This document shows, piece by piece, positions 26,320-35,521 of a stretch of 44,211 nt of DNA; positions within the stretch are counted from its first letter, which is position 1, and each line of letters opens with the position of its first letter. A program made the translations under genes and the position numbers. Below the pieces are notes generated by a model. That model was not told the origin of the DNA and searched no databases. It saw only the letters and a list, made by a program, of their open reading frames with translations. The stretch covers positions 1 to 44,211 of the forward strand of contig JAMOVV010000076.1 of the NCBI GenBank assembly GCA_027067385.1. Reading direction: 5' to 3'. Source of the stretch: Desulfarculaceae bacterium. GTDB lineage: Bacteria; Desulfobacterota; Desulfarculia; Desulfarculales; Desulfarculaceae.

Positions 26320-26335
26320 CGGCATGCTAGTTGCA
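26320..26335 (+). promoter_or_regulatory. candidate sigma-54 promoter upstream of fliD
   Basis: CGGCATGCTAGTTGCA; GG-N10-GC spacing, TTGCA -12 box. Confidence 0.6.
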
Positions 26336-26393
26336 TCATCTGAGGTGCGGATCGTAGCGGGAACTTTATTAACCCTTTGGCAAGGCGACTAAA

Positions 26394-28898
26394 GTGGCGG
26401 CTTCCATATCCGGGTACGACGCTTTTAACTTCTCGACCATCAGTGGAGATATCAGCTTCACCGGTCTGGGCAGCGGGACCGATTTCACCAAGATCATCGA
26501 CGCCCTGATGAAAGTGGAGTCGATCCAGAAGACCCGCATGGAGCTGTGGCGCAAGGACTGGGAGGCCAAAATCGCCTCCATTACCTCGCTGAAACAGCGG
26601 CTCACGGCCATCGAGGAAGCCGCCAGGAGCATGGACACCACCGGTGAGTTCCTGGTCCGCCAGGCCACCAGCAGCGACAGCGACGTGGTCACGGCCACCG
26701 CCTCCAGCGAAGCCTCCAACGGCGCCTACAACGTTACGGTGGCCACCAACAGCCAGCATATCCTCGGCACCTCCGGGGTGGCCGCCTCCTCTACCGCCAT
26801 CACCCGGCACACTTCCGGCAGCCAAAACCTTATCATCAGCGTGGGCGGCACCCAGCACACCATCGCCATCGCCGCCGGCCGTACCATCACCCAGGTAGCC
26901 CAGGATATCACTAATTACTTCTCATCCACCACGGCCCCGGTCCACAGCGACGAGGTGGTCGCCTCGGTGGAGAACGACGGCACCTCCAACAACCCCTATC
27001 GCCTGGTGCTGCAAAGCAATATCGGCGGGGCCTCCGGCGAGATCGAGGTGCTGCAAAACCCCCTGACCCTGTCGTTTAGCTCCACCGACGCGGCGCTCTA
27101 CCAGGACTGGACCAGCGGCTCGGGCCCGGACATCACCGTGGGCGGCCAGTTCAACGGCTCCAGCGATGACCTGCCCGCCGGCCAAAGCTACTTCTCCTAC
27201 CGCATCTACAACACCGAGGCCACCGCCCGCACCGTGGGCACCGATACCATCACCCTGGGCTACCAGGTCAACACCGCCTCCGGCGTGGTGAGCGGCACGG
27301 TCACCGTCCCCTCCTCCTACAAGGACGGCGACTCCATCGAGATTCACAACGGTATCCTCTTGCAACTGGAAGAAGGCAAGACGGTGGGGGCCAGCGACGA
27401 CTTTTACCTCACCGCCTATTGCAACGACTTCGACACGCCCGAGACCGGCTCCAACTGGACCGGCACCGCCTCCGTGAGCGCGGCCGGCAACTACATGGGT
27501 ACGGTGAACAAGACCTACTCCTTCACCGTGGTGAGCGACGACGGCACCCTGGCCGCCTCCGACCCCTCCGACGCACTCACCCTGCGCTGGACCGACTCCA
27601 CCGGCGATACCGGTACGGTGGAAGTGGCCTACTCCGGCACCAACTACGAGATCGAGCAGGGAGTCTACCTCAACCTGGGGGCCGGAACCTTTGTCAACGG
27701 CGACACCTTCACCCTCGACGTATCCGCCCCCGAGCGCCAGGCGGCCCAGGCCGAGGGCCTGGCCCAGGTCTGCAAGGTGGTGCACGACGGCTTCCCCGAT
27801 AGCCTCAGCACCCCGGTGACCAGCACCGCCGGCGGCGATAAGACCTTCACCTATGTCTACGCCGGCGAGGAGATCAACGTCACCGTGGCCGGCGGCACTA
27901 CCCTGAGCCAACTGGTCAGCCTAATCAACAACGACTCCAACAACCCCGGGGTGCACGCCTCGGTAACCAACGACGGCCTGGGCCTGCCCAATAGCTACAA
28001 GCTGGTGCTCACCGGCGAGCACAGCGGGGCCGAATACCAGATAACCCGCGTCAGCCACGACTTTGCCGGCGGCACCTTCGAGTCGGCCGCCGGTGACGTG
28101 GGCGGAGGATTCTCCCTCAACCAAAAGGCCACCAACTCCCTGATCCGGGTCGACGGCTTCCCCTCCAGCCCCATGTTCCTGCAGAGGGAAGACAACACCG
28201 TCAGCGACGTCATCACCGGCGTGACCCTGGACCTGCACGACGCCGGCAACGCCAAGATCACCGTGTCCACCGATGTCAACGCGGTGGGGGCCAAGATCGA
28301 AAAGTTCATCAACGCGGTCAACTACGCCCAGGACTTCATCCGCCAGGAAACCAAGTTCGACCAGAATCATCCCGAGAACAACGGCGTGCTCATCGGTAAC
28401 TACGGTTACCAGATCATCAAGTCGCGCATCGACACCATCTTGAACTCCAGCATCACCGGACTCACCGACGGGGTGGACCCCTACACCCACCTGTCCCAGA
28501 TCGGCATCAAAACCGACCCGGACAACAACGGCCGCTGGACCATCGACAATACCGCCCTGCGCAACGCCCTCAACGCCAACGCCGACGCGGTGGCCAACCT
28601 GTTCATCGACAACAGCGACAAAAACACCGAGGGCGTGGCCAAGCGCATGTATGACGAGATGTATGTCCAGACCAATACCGGCGGCATGCTCCCCACCCTC
28701 AAGGATAACTACGAAGAGATCATCAGCAACATCGACAAACGCATCGAAAGGGAGGACCGACGGCTCAAGCTGGTACGTGACCGCTACAAGGAACGCTTCG
28801 CCCGCCTGGAAGCAACCTTGGCCAAGCTCAACACCCAGTCCGAATCACTCAAGAGCCAAATAGCCAAACTGCCGAAGATTGGCAAGGCCTCAGGCTAG
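26394..28898 (+). CDS. fliD: flagellar filament capping protein FliD
   Basis: ISFTGLGSGTDFTKIIDALMKVESIQKTRMELWRKDWEAKIASITSLKQRLTAIEEAARSM (FliD N-term); flagellin IN-like TFTYVYAGEEINVTVAGGTTLSQLVSLINND; C-terminal LKDNYEEIISNIDKRIEREDRRLKLVRDRYKERFARLEATLAKLNTQSESLKSQI. GTG start. Confidence 0.95.
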   Translation: MAASISGYDAFNFSTISGDISFTGLGSGTDFTKIIDALMKVESIQKTRMELWRKDWEAKIASITSLKQRLTAIEEAARSMDTTGEFLVRQATSSDSDVVTATASSEASNGAYNVTVATNSQHILGTSGVAASSTAITRHTSGSQNLIISVGGTQHTIAIAAGRTITQVAQDITNYFSSTTAPVHSDEVVASVENDGTSNNPYRLVLQSNIGGASGEIEVLQNPLTLSFSSTDAALYQDWTSGSGPDITVGGQFNGSSDDLPAGQSYFSYRIYNTEATARTVGTDTITLGYQVNTASGVVSGTVTVPSSYKDGDSIEIHNGILLQLEEGKTVGASDDFYLTAYCNDFDTPETGSNWTGTASVSAAGNYMGTVNKTYSFTVVSDDGTLAASDPSDALTLRWTDSTGDTGTVEVAYSGTNYEIEQGVYLNLGAGTFVNGDTFTLDVSAPERQAAQAEGLAQVCKVVHDGFPDSLSTPVTSTAGGDKTFTYVYAGEEINVTVAGGTTLSQLVSLINNDSNNPGVHASVTNDGLGLPNSYKLVLTGEHSGAEYQITRVSHDFAGGTFESAAGDVGGGFSLNQKATNSLIRVDGFPSSPMFLQREDNTVSDVITGVTLDLHDAGNAKITVSTDVNAVGAKIEKFINAVNYAQDFIRQETKFDQNHPENNGVLIGNYGYQIIKSRIDTILNSSITGLTDGVDPYTHLSQIGIKTDPDNNGRWTIDNTALRNALNANADAVANLFIDNSDKNTEGVAKRMYDEMYVQTNTGGMLPTLKDNYEEIISNIDKRIEREDRRLKLVRDRYKERFARLEATLAKLNTQSESLKSQIAKLPKIGKASG

Positions 28899-28950
28899 CG
28901 AAGCCGGCGCCTAAAATAGATACCGACAACCACAAGGAAGAGGTTGTGAC

Positions 28951-29391
28951 ATGATGAGCTATGGACAGCAACAATACCGCAAGACCCAGGTGGCCACCGT
29001 CGACCGGGGCAGACTGATCGTGCTGCTCTACGAGGGGGCCATCAGCTTCCTCACCAAGGCCCGCGCCGCCCAAAGCGACGGCGACGTGCCCAAGGCCTGT
29101 AACTTGATCAACCGGGCCCAGGACATCATCGACGAACTCAACGCCTCACTCAACCTGGAGGAAGGCGGCGACATCGCGACCAACCTGCGCCGCCTCTATC
29201 TCTTCATGGGAGACCAGTTGGTCCAGGCCAAGGTTGAGGGCCGCGGCGAGCCGGTGGACGGGGTTATCAAGATGCTCACCACCTTAAATGACGCCTGGCG
29301 CGAGGCGGTGGCCAAGCCCGAGGCCCAGGAGGTCTTGTCCCGGCGGGGCGCCGCCAACTCCACCCAGACCCGCGATACGGTGAGCGTCTAG
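28951..29391 (+). CDS. fliS: flagellar export chaperone FliS
   Basis: QQQYRKTQVATVDRGRLIVLLYEGAISFLTKARAAQSDGDVPKACNLINRAQDIIDELNASLNLEEGGDIATNLRRLYLFM. Confidence 0.95.
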   Translation: MMSYGQQQYRKTQVATVDRGRLIVLLYEGAISFLTKARAAQSDGDVPKACNLINRAQDIIDELNASLNLEEGGDIATNLRRLYLFMGDQLVQAKVEGRGEPVDGVIKMLTTLNDAWREAVAKPEAQEVLSRRGAANSTQTRDTVSV

Positions 29392-29491
29392 ACCCGGCGG
29401 CCAAGCCCCCCGGGGCCACTGAACCGGCAGCCTCCCCGGCCGCCCGGCATCCCCCGCCGGCGGGAGGCGCCCCTGCGCCCGGAGTCGCGGC

Positions 29492-30682
29492 GTGATCATC
29501 GAGGAAATACCGCACCACCTGCGCAACACGGTGACCCACGTGGATTGCCCCATCTACCTGGGGCTCGACGGCGACGTCTGCCGGCCACCGGCACCCCTGG
29601 CCCTGGGCGATACCCTCATGCTCCTGGGCCTGCTGCGTAACCACGGGCGGCCGGTGCGCCTCCACCTGGACCCCGGCCCCCTGGCCGGCCTGGTGCAGGG
29701 CCATCCCATGGTGGCCGAGCTGGCCCCACCGGACACCGCGGCCCCGGCGGCGGTGCGCCAGGTGGCGGTGCGGCGCTTCGGCCGCGACGTGTCCTGGTAC
29801 TCGGAGGTGGTGCAGCGGGTTAAGTTCGGCGTGGCCCCGGTGGACCATATCCGGCTCAACCCCATCGTGGGCCACTCCCTGCACCACAAGCTGGGCTCGC
29901 TAAACGACCGCCCTGGCATCTTCCTGGACCCGGCCCGGCCGGCCGGGCTGCAACACCTGCTGTCGCGGCAAAAGCCCACCGTGGTGGTCTACCCCATCAA
30001 CCCCAGCCGCAGCGATCCCTTTTGGGCGGACCATAAGTGGTGGGCGGCGCTGCTCGCCAACCTGCGGCCCAGCTTCGCCCTGGTGGCCCTGGGCGCGCCC
30101 GACTACGGCGAGATCACCGACCTGGTCGACTGCGCCGTGCCCTCCGACGCCCCGGACTCGCGCCTGGAAGACCTGGCCGCCCTGATCAAGTCGGCCGCCG
30201 GCTTCGTGGGGGTCGACGGCGGACTGAGCCACCTGGCCGCCGCGGTGAATACCAACCTGGTCACCGTGTGGGACGCCATGACCAGCTTCCGCCACTGGGC
30301 CGGCGGCATCGGACACCACATCGTCATGTCCAACCCCCACGGCTTCCGCTATCCCCAAAGCCGCCGCCTGGACCTAGACGACCTTAAAAAGCACTTCCGC
30401 CGCGTGAAGATTCCCGACGGCCGCGGCGGACACCGCCTGGTGGAGCTGCCGCAGGAGGGCTTCAAAGACGCCTGCCGGGAGATTTTCGGCTCGGTGGCCC
30501 AGTACGCCATGAGCGTGCAGGCCCTGCGCGAGGTGCGCGAGGAGCGCGGTTGCGTGGCCGCCTGGATGAACAACCCGGCCCAAAAAGAGCTCTTCTACTC
30601 CCAGAGCCTCGGCCTGGCCTACAAGGCCCTGGCTGGCCAGGCCCCCCGCGGAGCCAACTGGGTAGCCCCCGTAACCCCCTAA
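29492..30682 (+). CDS. glycosyltransferase family 9-like protein
   Basis: DTLMLLGLLRNHGRPVRLHLDPG...PTVVVYPINPSRSDPFWADHKWWAALLANLRPSFALVALGAPDYGE...FVGVDGGLSHLAAAVNTNLVTVWDAM resembles heptosyltransferase GT9 C-terminal motif. GTG start. Confidence 0.7.
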   Translation: MIIEEIPHHLRNTVTHVDCPIYLGLDGDVCRPPAPLALGDTLMLLGLLRNHGRPVRLHLDPGPLAGLVQGHPMVAELAPPDTAAPAAVRQVAVRRFGRDVSWYSEVVQRVKFGVAPVDHIRLNPIVGHSLHHKLGSLNDRPGIFLDPARPAGLQHLLSRQKPTVVVYPINPSRSDPFWADHKWWAALLANLRPSFALVALGAPDYGEITDLVDCAVPSDAPDSRLEDLAALIKSAAGFVGVDGGLSHLAAAVNTNLVTVWDAMTSFRHWAGGIGHHIVMSNPHGFRYPQSRRLDLDDLKKHFRRVKIPDGRGGHRLVELPQEGFKDACREIFGSVAQYAMSVQALREVREERGCVAAWMNNPAQKELFYSQSLGLAYKALAGQAPRGANWVAPVTP

Positions 30683-30847
30683 CCGCGAGCCGCGGCTCCC
30701 ATATAGGTCCGGTGGCGAATCGTTCCAGGCTCGTCCACCCTTCTGCTCTGCTCGCGGCCGACTTTTATGCCGTGTCGTTTTGGCTTGGAACGCGAATGAT
30801 TGAATGATGCCGGCGGACCTGGCCCCAAGCGCCCCGGCCCATGCACC
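30683..30847 (+). repeat. stop-codon-proximal structured repeat, copy A
   Basis: Begins immediately after TAA of the GT9-like gene: CCGCG-AGC-CGCGG hairpin, then GGCTCCCATATAGGTCCGGTGGCGAATCGTTCCAGGCTCGTCC...CGACTTTTATGCCGTGTCGTTTTGGCTT...GATTGAATGATGCCGGCGG...GCCCCGGCCCATG, shared with copies B-D. Confidence 0.8.
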
Positions 30848-30856
30848 CGTGACAAC

Positions 30857-30894
30857 CTAAAACGGGCGTCCGCCTGGTTCAGCGGACGCCCGTT
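30857..30894 (-). terminator. Rho-independent terminator of the chemoreceptor gene
   Basis: Minus strand AACGGGCGTCCGC-TGAACCAG-GCGGACGCCCGTT-TTAGG: 13-bp perfect stem. Confidence 0.85.
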
Positions 30895-30925
30895 CATACC
30901 ACCGGGAACTAACCGCCCGGCCGGC

Positions 30926-32800
30926 CTATTCCTCCGGCCCGGGCAGGGCCAACATCTCGTCAGTGGGCTCCTCGGCCTCGGCACGCTTTTTGCGCCGGAA
31001 CCAGCGGCGCCGTGGCTTTTGGCTTTTGCCTTGGCGGGAGGGCTGGTCGGTGCCTTCGATCACCTGGATGAGGTCGCCGGTCACCTGGCGTAGTATCTTG
31101 GCCTGCTTACCCATCTGCTTGGCCGCGTCCGAAGCGTCAGAGGCCTCGGCCGCGTTACGCTGGGTCACCTCGTCCATCTGAATGACCGCCTGGGATATCT
31201 GGTTGAGGCCGTTGCGCTGCTCGTTGGAGGCCTCGGCGATCTCGTAGACCAGGGCGGTGCTCTTGGAGGTGGCCTCGACCACCTCCTTGAACTGGCCGTC
31301 GGTCTGCTCCACCAGGCCCACCCCGCGGCGGACCTGGGTTATGGCCTCCTCGATGAGTACCTGGATGTCTTTGGCCGATTCGGCCGCCCGCATGGCCAGA
31401 GAGCGCACCTCGTCGGCCACCACCGCGAAACCAGCCCCTTGCTCGCCGGCCCGGGCGGCCTCCACCGCCGCGTTCAAAGCCAGCAAGTTGGTCTGGAAGG
31501 CGATCTCGTCGATAGTCTTGATGATCTTGCTGATCTCCTCGCTGGAGGTGGAAATATCACCCATGGCCTTGTTCACGTCAACCATGGAGCCGGTGGCCTT
31601 TTGCACCAGCTCCTCGGCGCCGGTCATGGCCGAACGCATCTCGTCGGCGTTTTCGGCGTTCTGGTTGGTCATGGAGGTTATCTCCTCCAACGAGGCGGAG
31701 GTCTCCTCCAGGCTGGCCGCCTGCTCGGCCGCCCGCTCGGCCATCTTTTGAGACAGGGTCAAGGTGGCTGCGGAAGAAGTTTCCACCTGGTTGACCACCT
31801 CGCCCAGGGAACCCACCACCTGGCGCAAGGGGCGGAAGGTGCTGCGGATGATGTAAAAACCCCAGATGAGGATCATGGCCGCGGCGGCCGCGGCCACCGA
31901 CAGGCCCACCAGGGTGCTGAGATGACCGGTATTGCCCACCTCCGCCTGCATGGCTTCCTTGAGGCGGCTGGCGTCGGCGCAAAGCGACTTGGCCGACTTG
32001 TCCAGCGCGTTCATGAGCTGGCGGTTTTGCTTCCACAGCTTGTAGAGCTTCACGTCCAGCGCGGCCATGCGCTGGTGTAACGACAAAATTTCATCCAGCG
32101 CAGACGCAAGCTTGGGCGTGCCCAAGGTGCTCGCCAGGTTGCGGGCGTTGCCCTCGTAGAGCTTACGCAGCTTGTTTATCCGGGCCAACTCCTTGAGGTA
32201 GGACTTTTCGTCCTGGTTGAGAAAAAGCCCTTGACCGGCGATCAGCAGGCTGTCCATCAAGGCCACCGCGGACCTCACCTCGGCGGCGAAGTTGCTGAAC
32301 TTGGTGGGCAGAGGCTCACCCCGTTCCAGCATGTACTCACCCTCCATCTGGGTGATCACTTCCAACACCTTGCTGTTGGCCAAGTGGACTATTTGCCGCT
32401 CCAGGCCCATCTGTTGGGCCCGCAACTTCATCACCATCTGGACGTTTTCTTTAACCTGGCTAAAGAGCTTGTGGTAAGAGCCTATCTCGTGGCTCAGGCT
32501 GGCCAGTCTCTTGGCCAACTCCTCGTCGCCAGAGGCCTTGTCCAACAAGCGGTTGAGTATCTCACGAGCCTTACTCAGTCCCTTTTCAGCCGCCGCGGCC
32601 AGCTCGGGACGACCTTCGCGCAAAAAGTCCCGCTCGGCCACCCGCGCCGTCTGCAGCGTCTCTACCGACTGGAGCACCCCCTGGGCCAGGGCCCCGGATT
32701 CCCGCACGCGCTCTTGATAATAATAATTGGCCGCGGCGACCAAGGCGGAGGCCGCAATAGCCAAAACCAGTAAGAGAATTACCTTTGCCTTTAAGCTCAT
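30926..32800 (-). CDS. methyl-accepting chemotaxis protein (helical, HBM-like sensor domain)
   Basis: TM helix [23 protein letters not shown], all-helical ligand domain, second TM, signalling hairpin [50 protein letters not shown]. Confidence 0.95.
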   Translation of the reverse strand: MSLKAKVILLLVLAIAASALVAAANYYYQERVRESGALAQGVLQSVETLQTARVAERDFLREGRPELAAAAEKGLSKAREILNRLLDKASGDEELAKRLASLSHEIGSYHKLFSQVKENVQMVMKLRAQQMGLERQIVHLANSKVLEVITQMEGEYMLERGEPLPTKFSNFAAEVRSAVALMDSLLIAGQGLFLNQDEKSYLKELARINKLRKLYEGNARNLASTLGTPKLASALDEILSLHQRMAALDVKLYKLWKQNRQLMNALDKSAKSLCADASRLKEAMQAEVGNTGHLSTLVGLSVAAAAAAMILIWGFYIIRSTFRPLRQVVGSLGEVVNQVETSSAATLTLSQKMAERAAEQAASLEETSASLEEITSMTNQNAENADEMRSAMTGAEELVQKATGSMVDVNKAMGDISTSSEEISKIIKTIDEIAFQTNLLALNAAVEAARAGEQGAGFAVVADEVRSLAMRAAESAKDIQVLIEEAITQVRRGVGLVEQTDGQFKEVVEATSKSTALVYEIAEASNEQRNGLNQISQAVIQMDEVTQRNAAEASDASDAAKQMGKQAKILRQVTGDLIQVIEGTDQPSRQGKSQKPRRRWFRRKKRAEAEEPTDEMLALPGPEE

Positions 32801-32969
32801 CTCCGCCCCCTTGCCACCAGCGTCAAAAGCCTGCCCCCATCACGCGGGCCCATTCCAGCAGCCATCGGTGGTACACGAGGAAAAGCCACGTCGCGGATCG
32901 CGGCCCTGTGTATGGCGGCGGGTCCGACGGAGACGGATGATACCCGGCCCCGGCGAACCCGCCGATAAA

Positions 32970-33428
32970 TTACTTGTAAATCCCACAGCCGAAATAGGTG
33001 TCGCCCCCGGGTACGCCCTCGATGTAGGAGGACTTGAGCACCGGGGTCTTGCTGCCGGGCTTGGGCCAGTAATAATCCACCCAGCCTGAACCGCCGTTCT
33101 TGGCGACATTGCAGAACTCGATGAAGAACAACTTGCCCTTGATATCCTTCATGCCCGACAGGTCCTTACCCACCAGGTGCGGCTTGTAGGGATGCGCGAC
33201 TAGTTGCACCTTGCTGATGGAACCGGCAAAGACATAAAGATCGCCCTTGATAAACGGACCCTTGGGATCACCCACCGCCTTTAAGGTCGCTTCAACCCCC
33301 TTGGCCTTGGCCATGGCGATGGCCTGTTTGACCAGGGCCTTGGCCTCATCGGCCGAACCAGCCAGGGCGGCCGTAGCCCAGCACAAAGCCAGCATTAGAA
33401 CCAATGAGACCAGTAACACCTTCTTCAT
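32970..33428 (-). CDS. secreted single-Cache-domain protein
   Basis: Signal peptide MKKVLLVSLVLMLALCWATAALA; GPFIKGDLYVFAGSISKVQLVAHPYKPHLVGKDLSGMKDIKG...GSGWVDYYWPKPGSKTPVLKSSYIEGVPGGDTYFGCGIY (sCache_2-like). Confidence 0.8.
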   Translation of the reverse strand: MKKVLLVSLVLMLALCWATAALAGSADEAKALVKQAIAMAKAKGVEATLKAVGDPKGPFIKGDLYVFAGSISKVQLVAHPYKPHLVGKDLSGMKDIKGKLFFIEFCNVAKNGGSGWVDYYWPKPGSKTPVLKSSYIEGVPGGDTYFGCGIYK

Positions 33429-33472
33429 AAAAGACCTCCCTTAATGGTTGAACCAAATCCAAACTCAGCCAA

Positions 33473-33496
33473 GGCCGCATGCCCTTGCATGTGGCC
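33473..33496. repeat. inverted repeat in leader of the Cache-protein gene
   Basis: GGCCGCATGC-CCTT-GCATGTGGCC; 10-bp arms (one G:U). Confidence 0.6.
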
Positions 33497-33497
33497 T

Positions 33498-33513
33498 CGC
33501 ATGGTGAGAGCCA
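33498..33513 (-). promoter_or_regulatory. weak candidate sigma-54 promoter upstream of the Cache-protein gene
   Basis: Minus strand TGGCTCTCACCATGCG; GG-N10-GC spacing, -12 box imperfect. Confidence 0.3.
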
Positions 33514-34411
33514 TGGGTAATTTGTATTAGCTACCAGGGGCCGGGATACACTTGCCCCTTACGCACAGCAGCCGTTTTCCATCCCCACAACCAGCTAAAC
33601 GTGTATATTAAACCAGTTTTTTACGAAATACCGCCACCGTTCCCACACGTAGTAAATGATATTTTATCGCATTTGTTCCGGCAATAGCAAGGCCTGCCAT
33701 AAAAAAGTATGAGGCGAGCCAAACCAAATTTTGTCCGGATGCCAGATAATAATCATTTGTGATAACCAGAATCCAAACGCATAGATTATTAAGGACATCT
33801 CCGCCCAAGTTTGGGGTTTTATTAGTTAACCATGATAGCTAAATGTCCTAACCAGCCGTCCGTCGCACTATTTCACGTATCGTTATTATAAATATTTTAT
33901 ATTTTTATCAACTAGTTATACAGAACCACCACTACTGGCCGCCGCAAAAAATTCGGCAAGCAAAAGACCGGGGTATGGCTTTTGGACGCTGGACCGCAGA
34001 GCCTATTCACGGTCGGATTATCCATGGCCGCCCCAAGTCCCTGTGTATGTAAATGGCATTACCAGCGAATAATTCCAGGCAAATAAAAGCCACCGCCGGC
34101 AAATTAGCCGTGCAATGAACACAACTTGGTCGGGCCTACTACAGTGGGACCATATATAATAAGTGGATTGAATCTACGAGCAACCGGGGTTATTCAGACT
34201 ACAGGTGGGTTCCGGCCGCCCCAGAAATACCGGCGGATTTAGATTATCAGCAGGGGATTTACCCGCCGGGGCGTCCCTGGCCGGCCCCTGGGAACGGGCA
34301 AGCGCGTCGGGGAGGCGTGCCAGCGGGTGAAAACGGCGCGGTGGTGGGATAATCAGTAATGAATCGGGGACCCGGCCCTGGGCGGGCCGGAACCACGGTT
34401 GCGGCCAACGG

Positions 34412-34870
34412 CTAGCTGCCGCCGGCGACCTTGGCCTTTAGCCGGCGCAGCCGGAGCAAGCGCTCTCCCGCGCCCTGGGGGTCGAGCTGGTCGGCCTTTT
34501 GCAGGTCGGCCAGGGCCTTGGCCCAGAGCCCCTGCTTTTCATACAGCAGGCTACGCTCCACGTAGACGCCGGCCCACTTGGGATTGAGCTTTATGGCCTG
34601 GTCAAAGTCTTGGAGCGCCCGCGTAAAGTCGCCTTTATCACGATAGGCCGCCCCCCGAATGGTGTGGGCCCCTACCAGGAAGCGGACGCGGTCCTGGGGC
34701 TGGATGTTGCCGGCATGCAAAAGCTGGGTGCTCAGCTCGATGGCCCGGTCCCATTGCCCCTGGCGCAGGGCGTCGGTGGCCAGGTAGAGCTTCTGGTCGG
34801 CGGCCATTTCGCAACCCAGGGCCAGGAAGATCACGACAATGCTTAGGGCCAGGGCGTATACGCGAGCCAT
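34412..34870 (-). CDS. TPR-repeat lipoprotein
   Basis: Lipobox VIFLALGCEMAADQ; TPRs GDFTRALQDFDQAIKLNPKWAGVYVERSLLYEKQGLWAKALADLQKADQLDP. Confidence 0.8.
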   Translation of the reverse strand: MARVYALALSIVVIFLALGCEMAADQKLYLATDALRQGQWDRAIELSTQLLHAGNIQPQDRVRFLVGAHTIRGAAYRDKGDFTRALQDFDQAIKLNPKWAGVYVERSLLYEKQGLWAKALADLQKADQLDPQGAGERLLRLRRLKAKVAGGS

Positions 34871-35155
34871 GTATTTTCCCCCTCCGTGCGCGGTTGGCCC
34901 TACTATGCCACGAAAACGGCCCCAGGGGCAAATACGGGCTGGGAGCCGGCCACGGGGGCCCCGGCCGCCGCGGTCCGCAGTAGAAAAGGGTTGACGCCCC
35001 TGGGGGGGCGCGGTATGTAATTTATTGTACTAAAAGGGGTTTTCCGGCCAAGAAATGGGTTCAATCAGCCGGGCGGTCCCACGACCGTACCCCTGGTTTT
35101 GCGTTGGTCCGGATGAAGCGTCCGGGCAAACGCGTGTTTGGAGTGATGGGAGATT

Positions 35156-35428
35156 ATGGGAAAGAGCATTTATGTCGGCAATCTGCCCTTTGTAACCACC
35201 CCCGAAGAGTTGCGTGAGCTCTTCGAGTCGTACGGTGAGGTCATCTCGGCCAAGGTGATCACCGACCGCGACACCGGCCGTTCGCGCGGTTTCGGTTTCG
35301 TTGAGATGGAAAGCGACTCCGACGCCAACGCGGCGATTGCCGAACTAAACGGCAGCCAGCTACAGGGACGCGCCCTGCGGGTTAACGAGGCCCTGCCGCG
35401 TGATCCGAGGCCGCCGCGCCGCTACTAG
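35156..35428 (+). CDS. RRM-domain RNA-binding protein
   Basis: MGKSIYVGNLPFVTTPEELRELFESYGEVISAKVITDRDTGRSRGFGFVEMESDSDANAAIAELNGSQLQGRALRVNEA: RNP2 and RNP1 motifs. Confidence 0.95.
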   Translation: MGKSIYVGNLPFVTTPEELRELFESYGEVISAKVITDRDTGRSRGFGFVEMESDSDANAAIAELNGSQLQGRALRVNEALPRDPRPPRRY

Positions 35429-35452
35429 CCCAATCCAACTTCCCCAGGTATC

Positions 35453-35486
35453 AAAAGGCCCCGCCCGTTTTAGGGTGGGGCTTTTT
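35453..35486 (+). terminator. Rho-independent terminator of the RRM gene
   Basis: GCCCCGCCC-GTTTTA-GGGTGGGGC-TTTTT. Confidence 0.9.
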
Positions 35487-35521
35487 ATGGCCCCGCCGGG
35501 GTACGGGGCGCGCGGCGGTCC

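Noticed and set aside
32960-32980. GCCGATAA on the plus strand as a sigma-28 -10 box
   Set aside because: No TAAA 15 nt upstream and it sits at the 3' end of a minus-strand gene.
33608-33808. 66-aa ORF in the AT-rich island
   Set aside because: No SD, low-complexity hydrophobic translation, AT-rich non-coding context.
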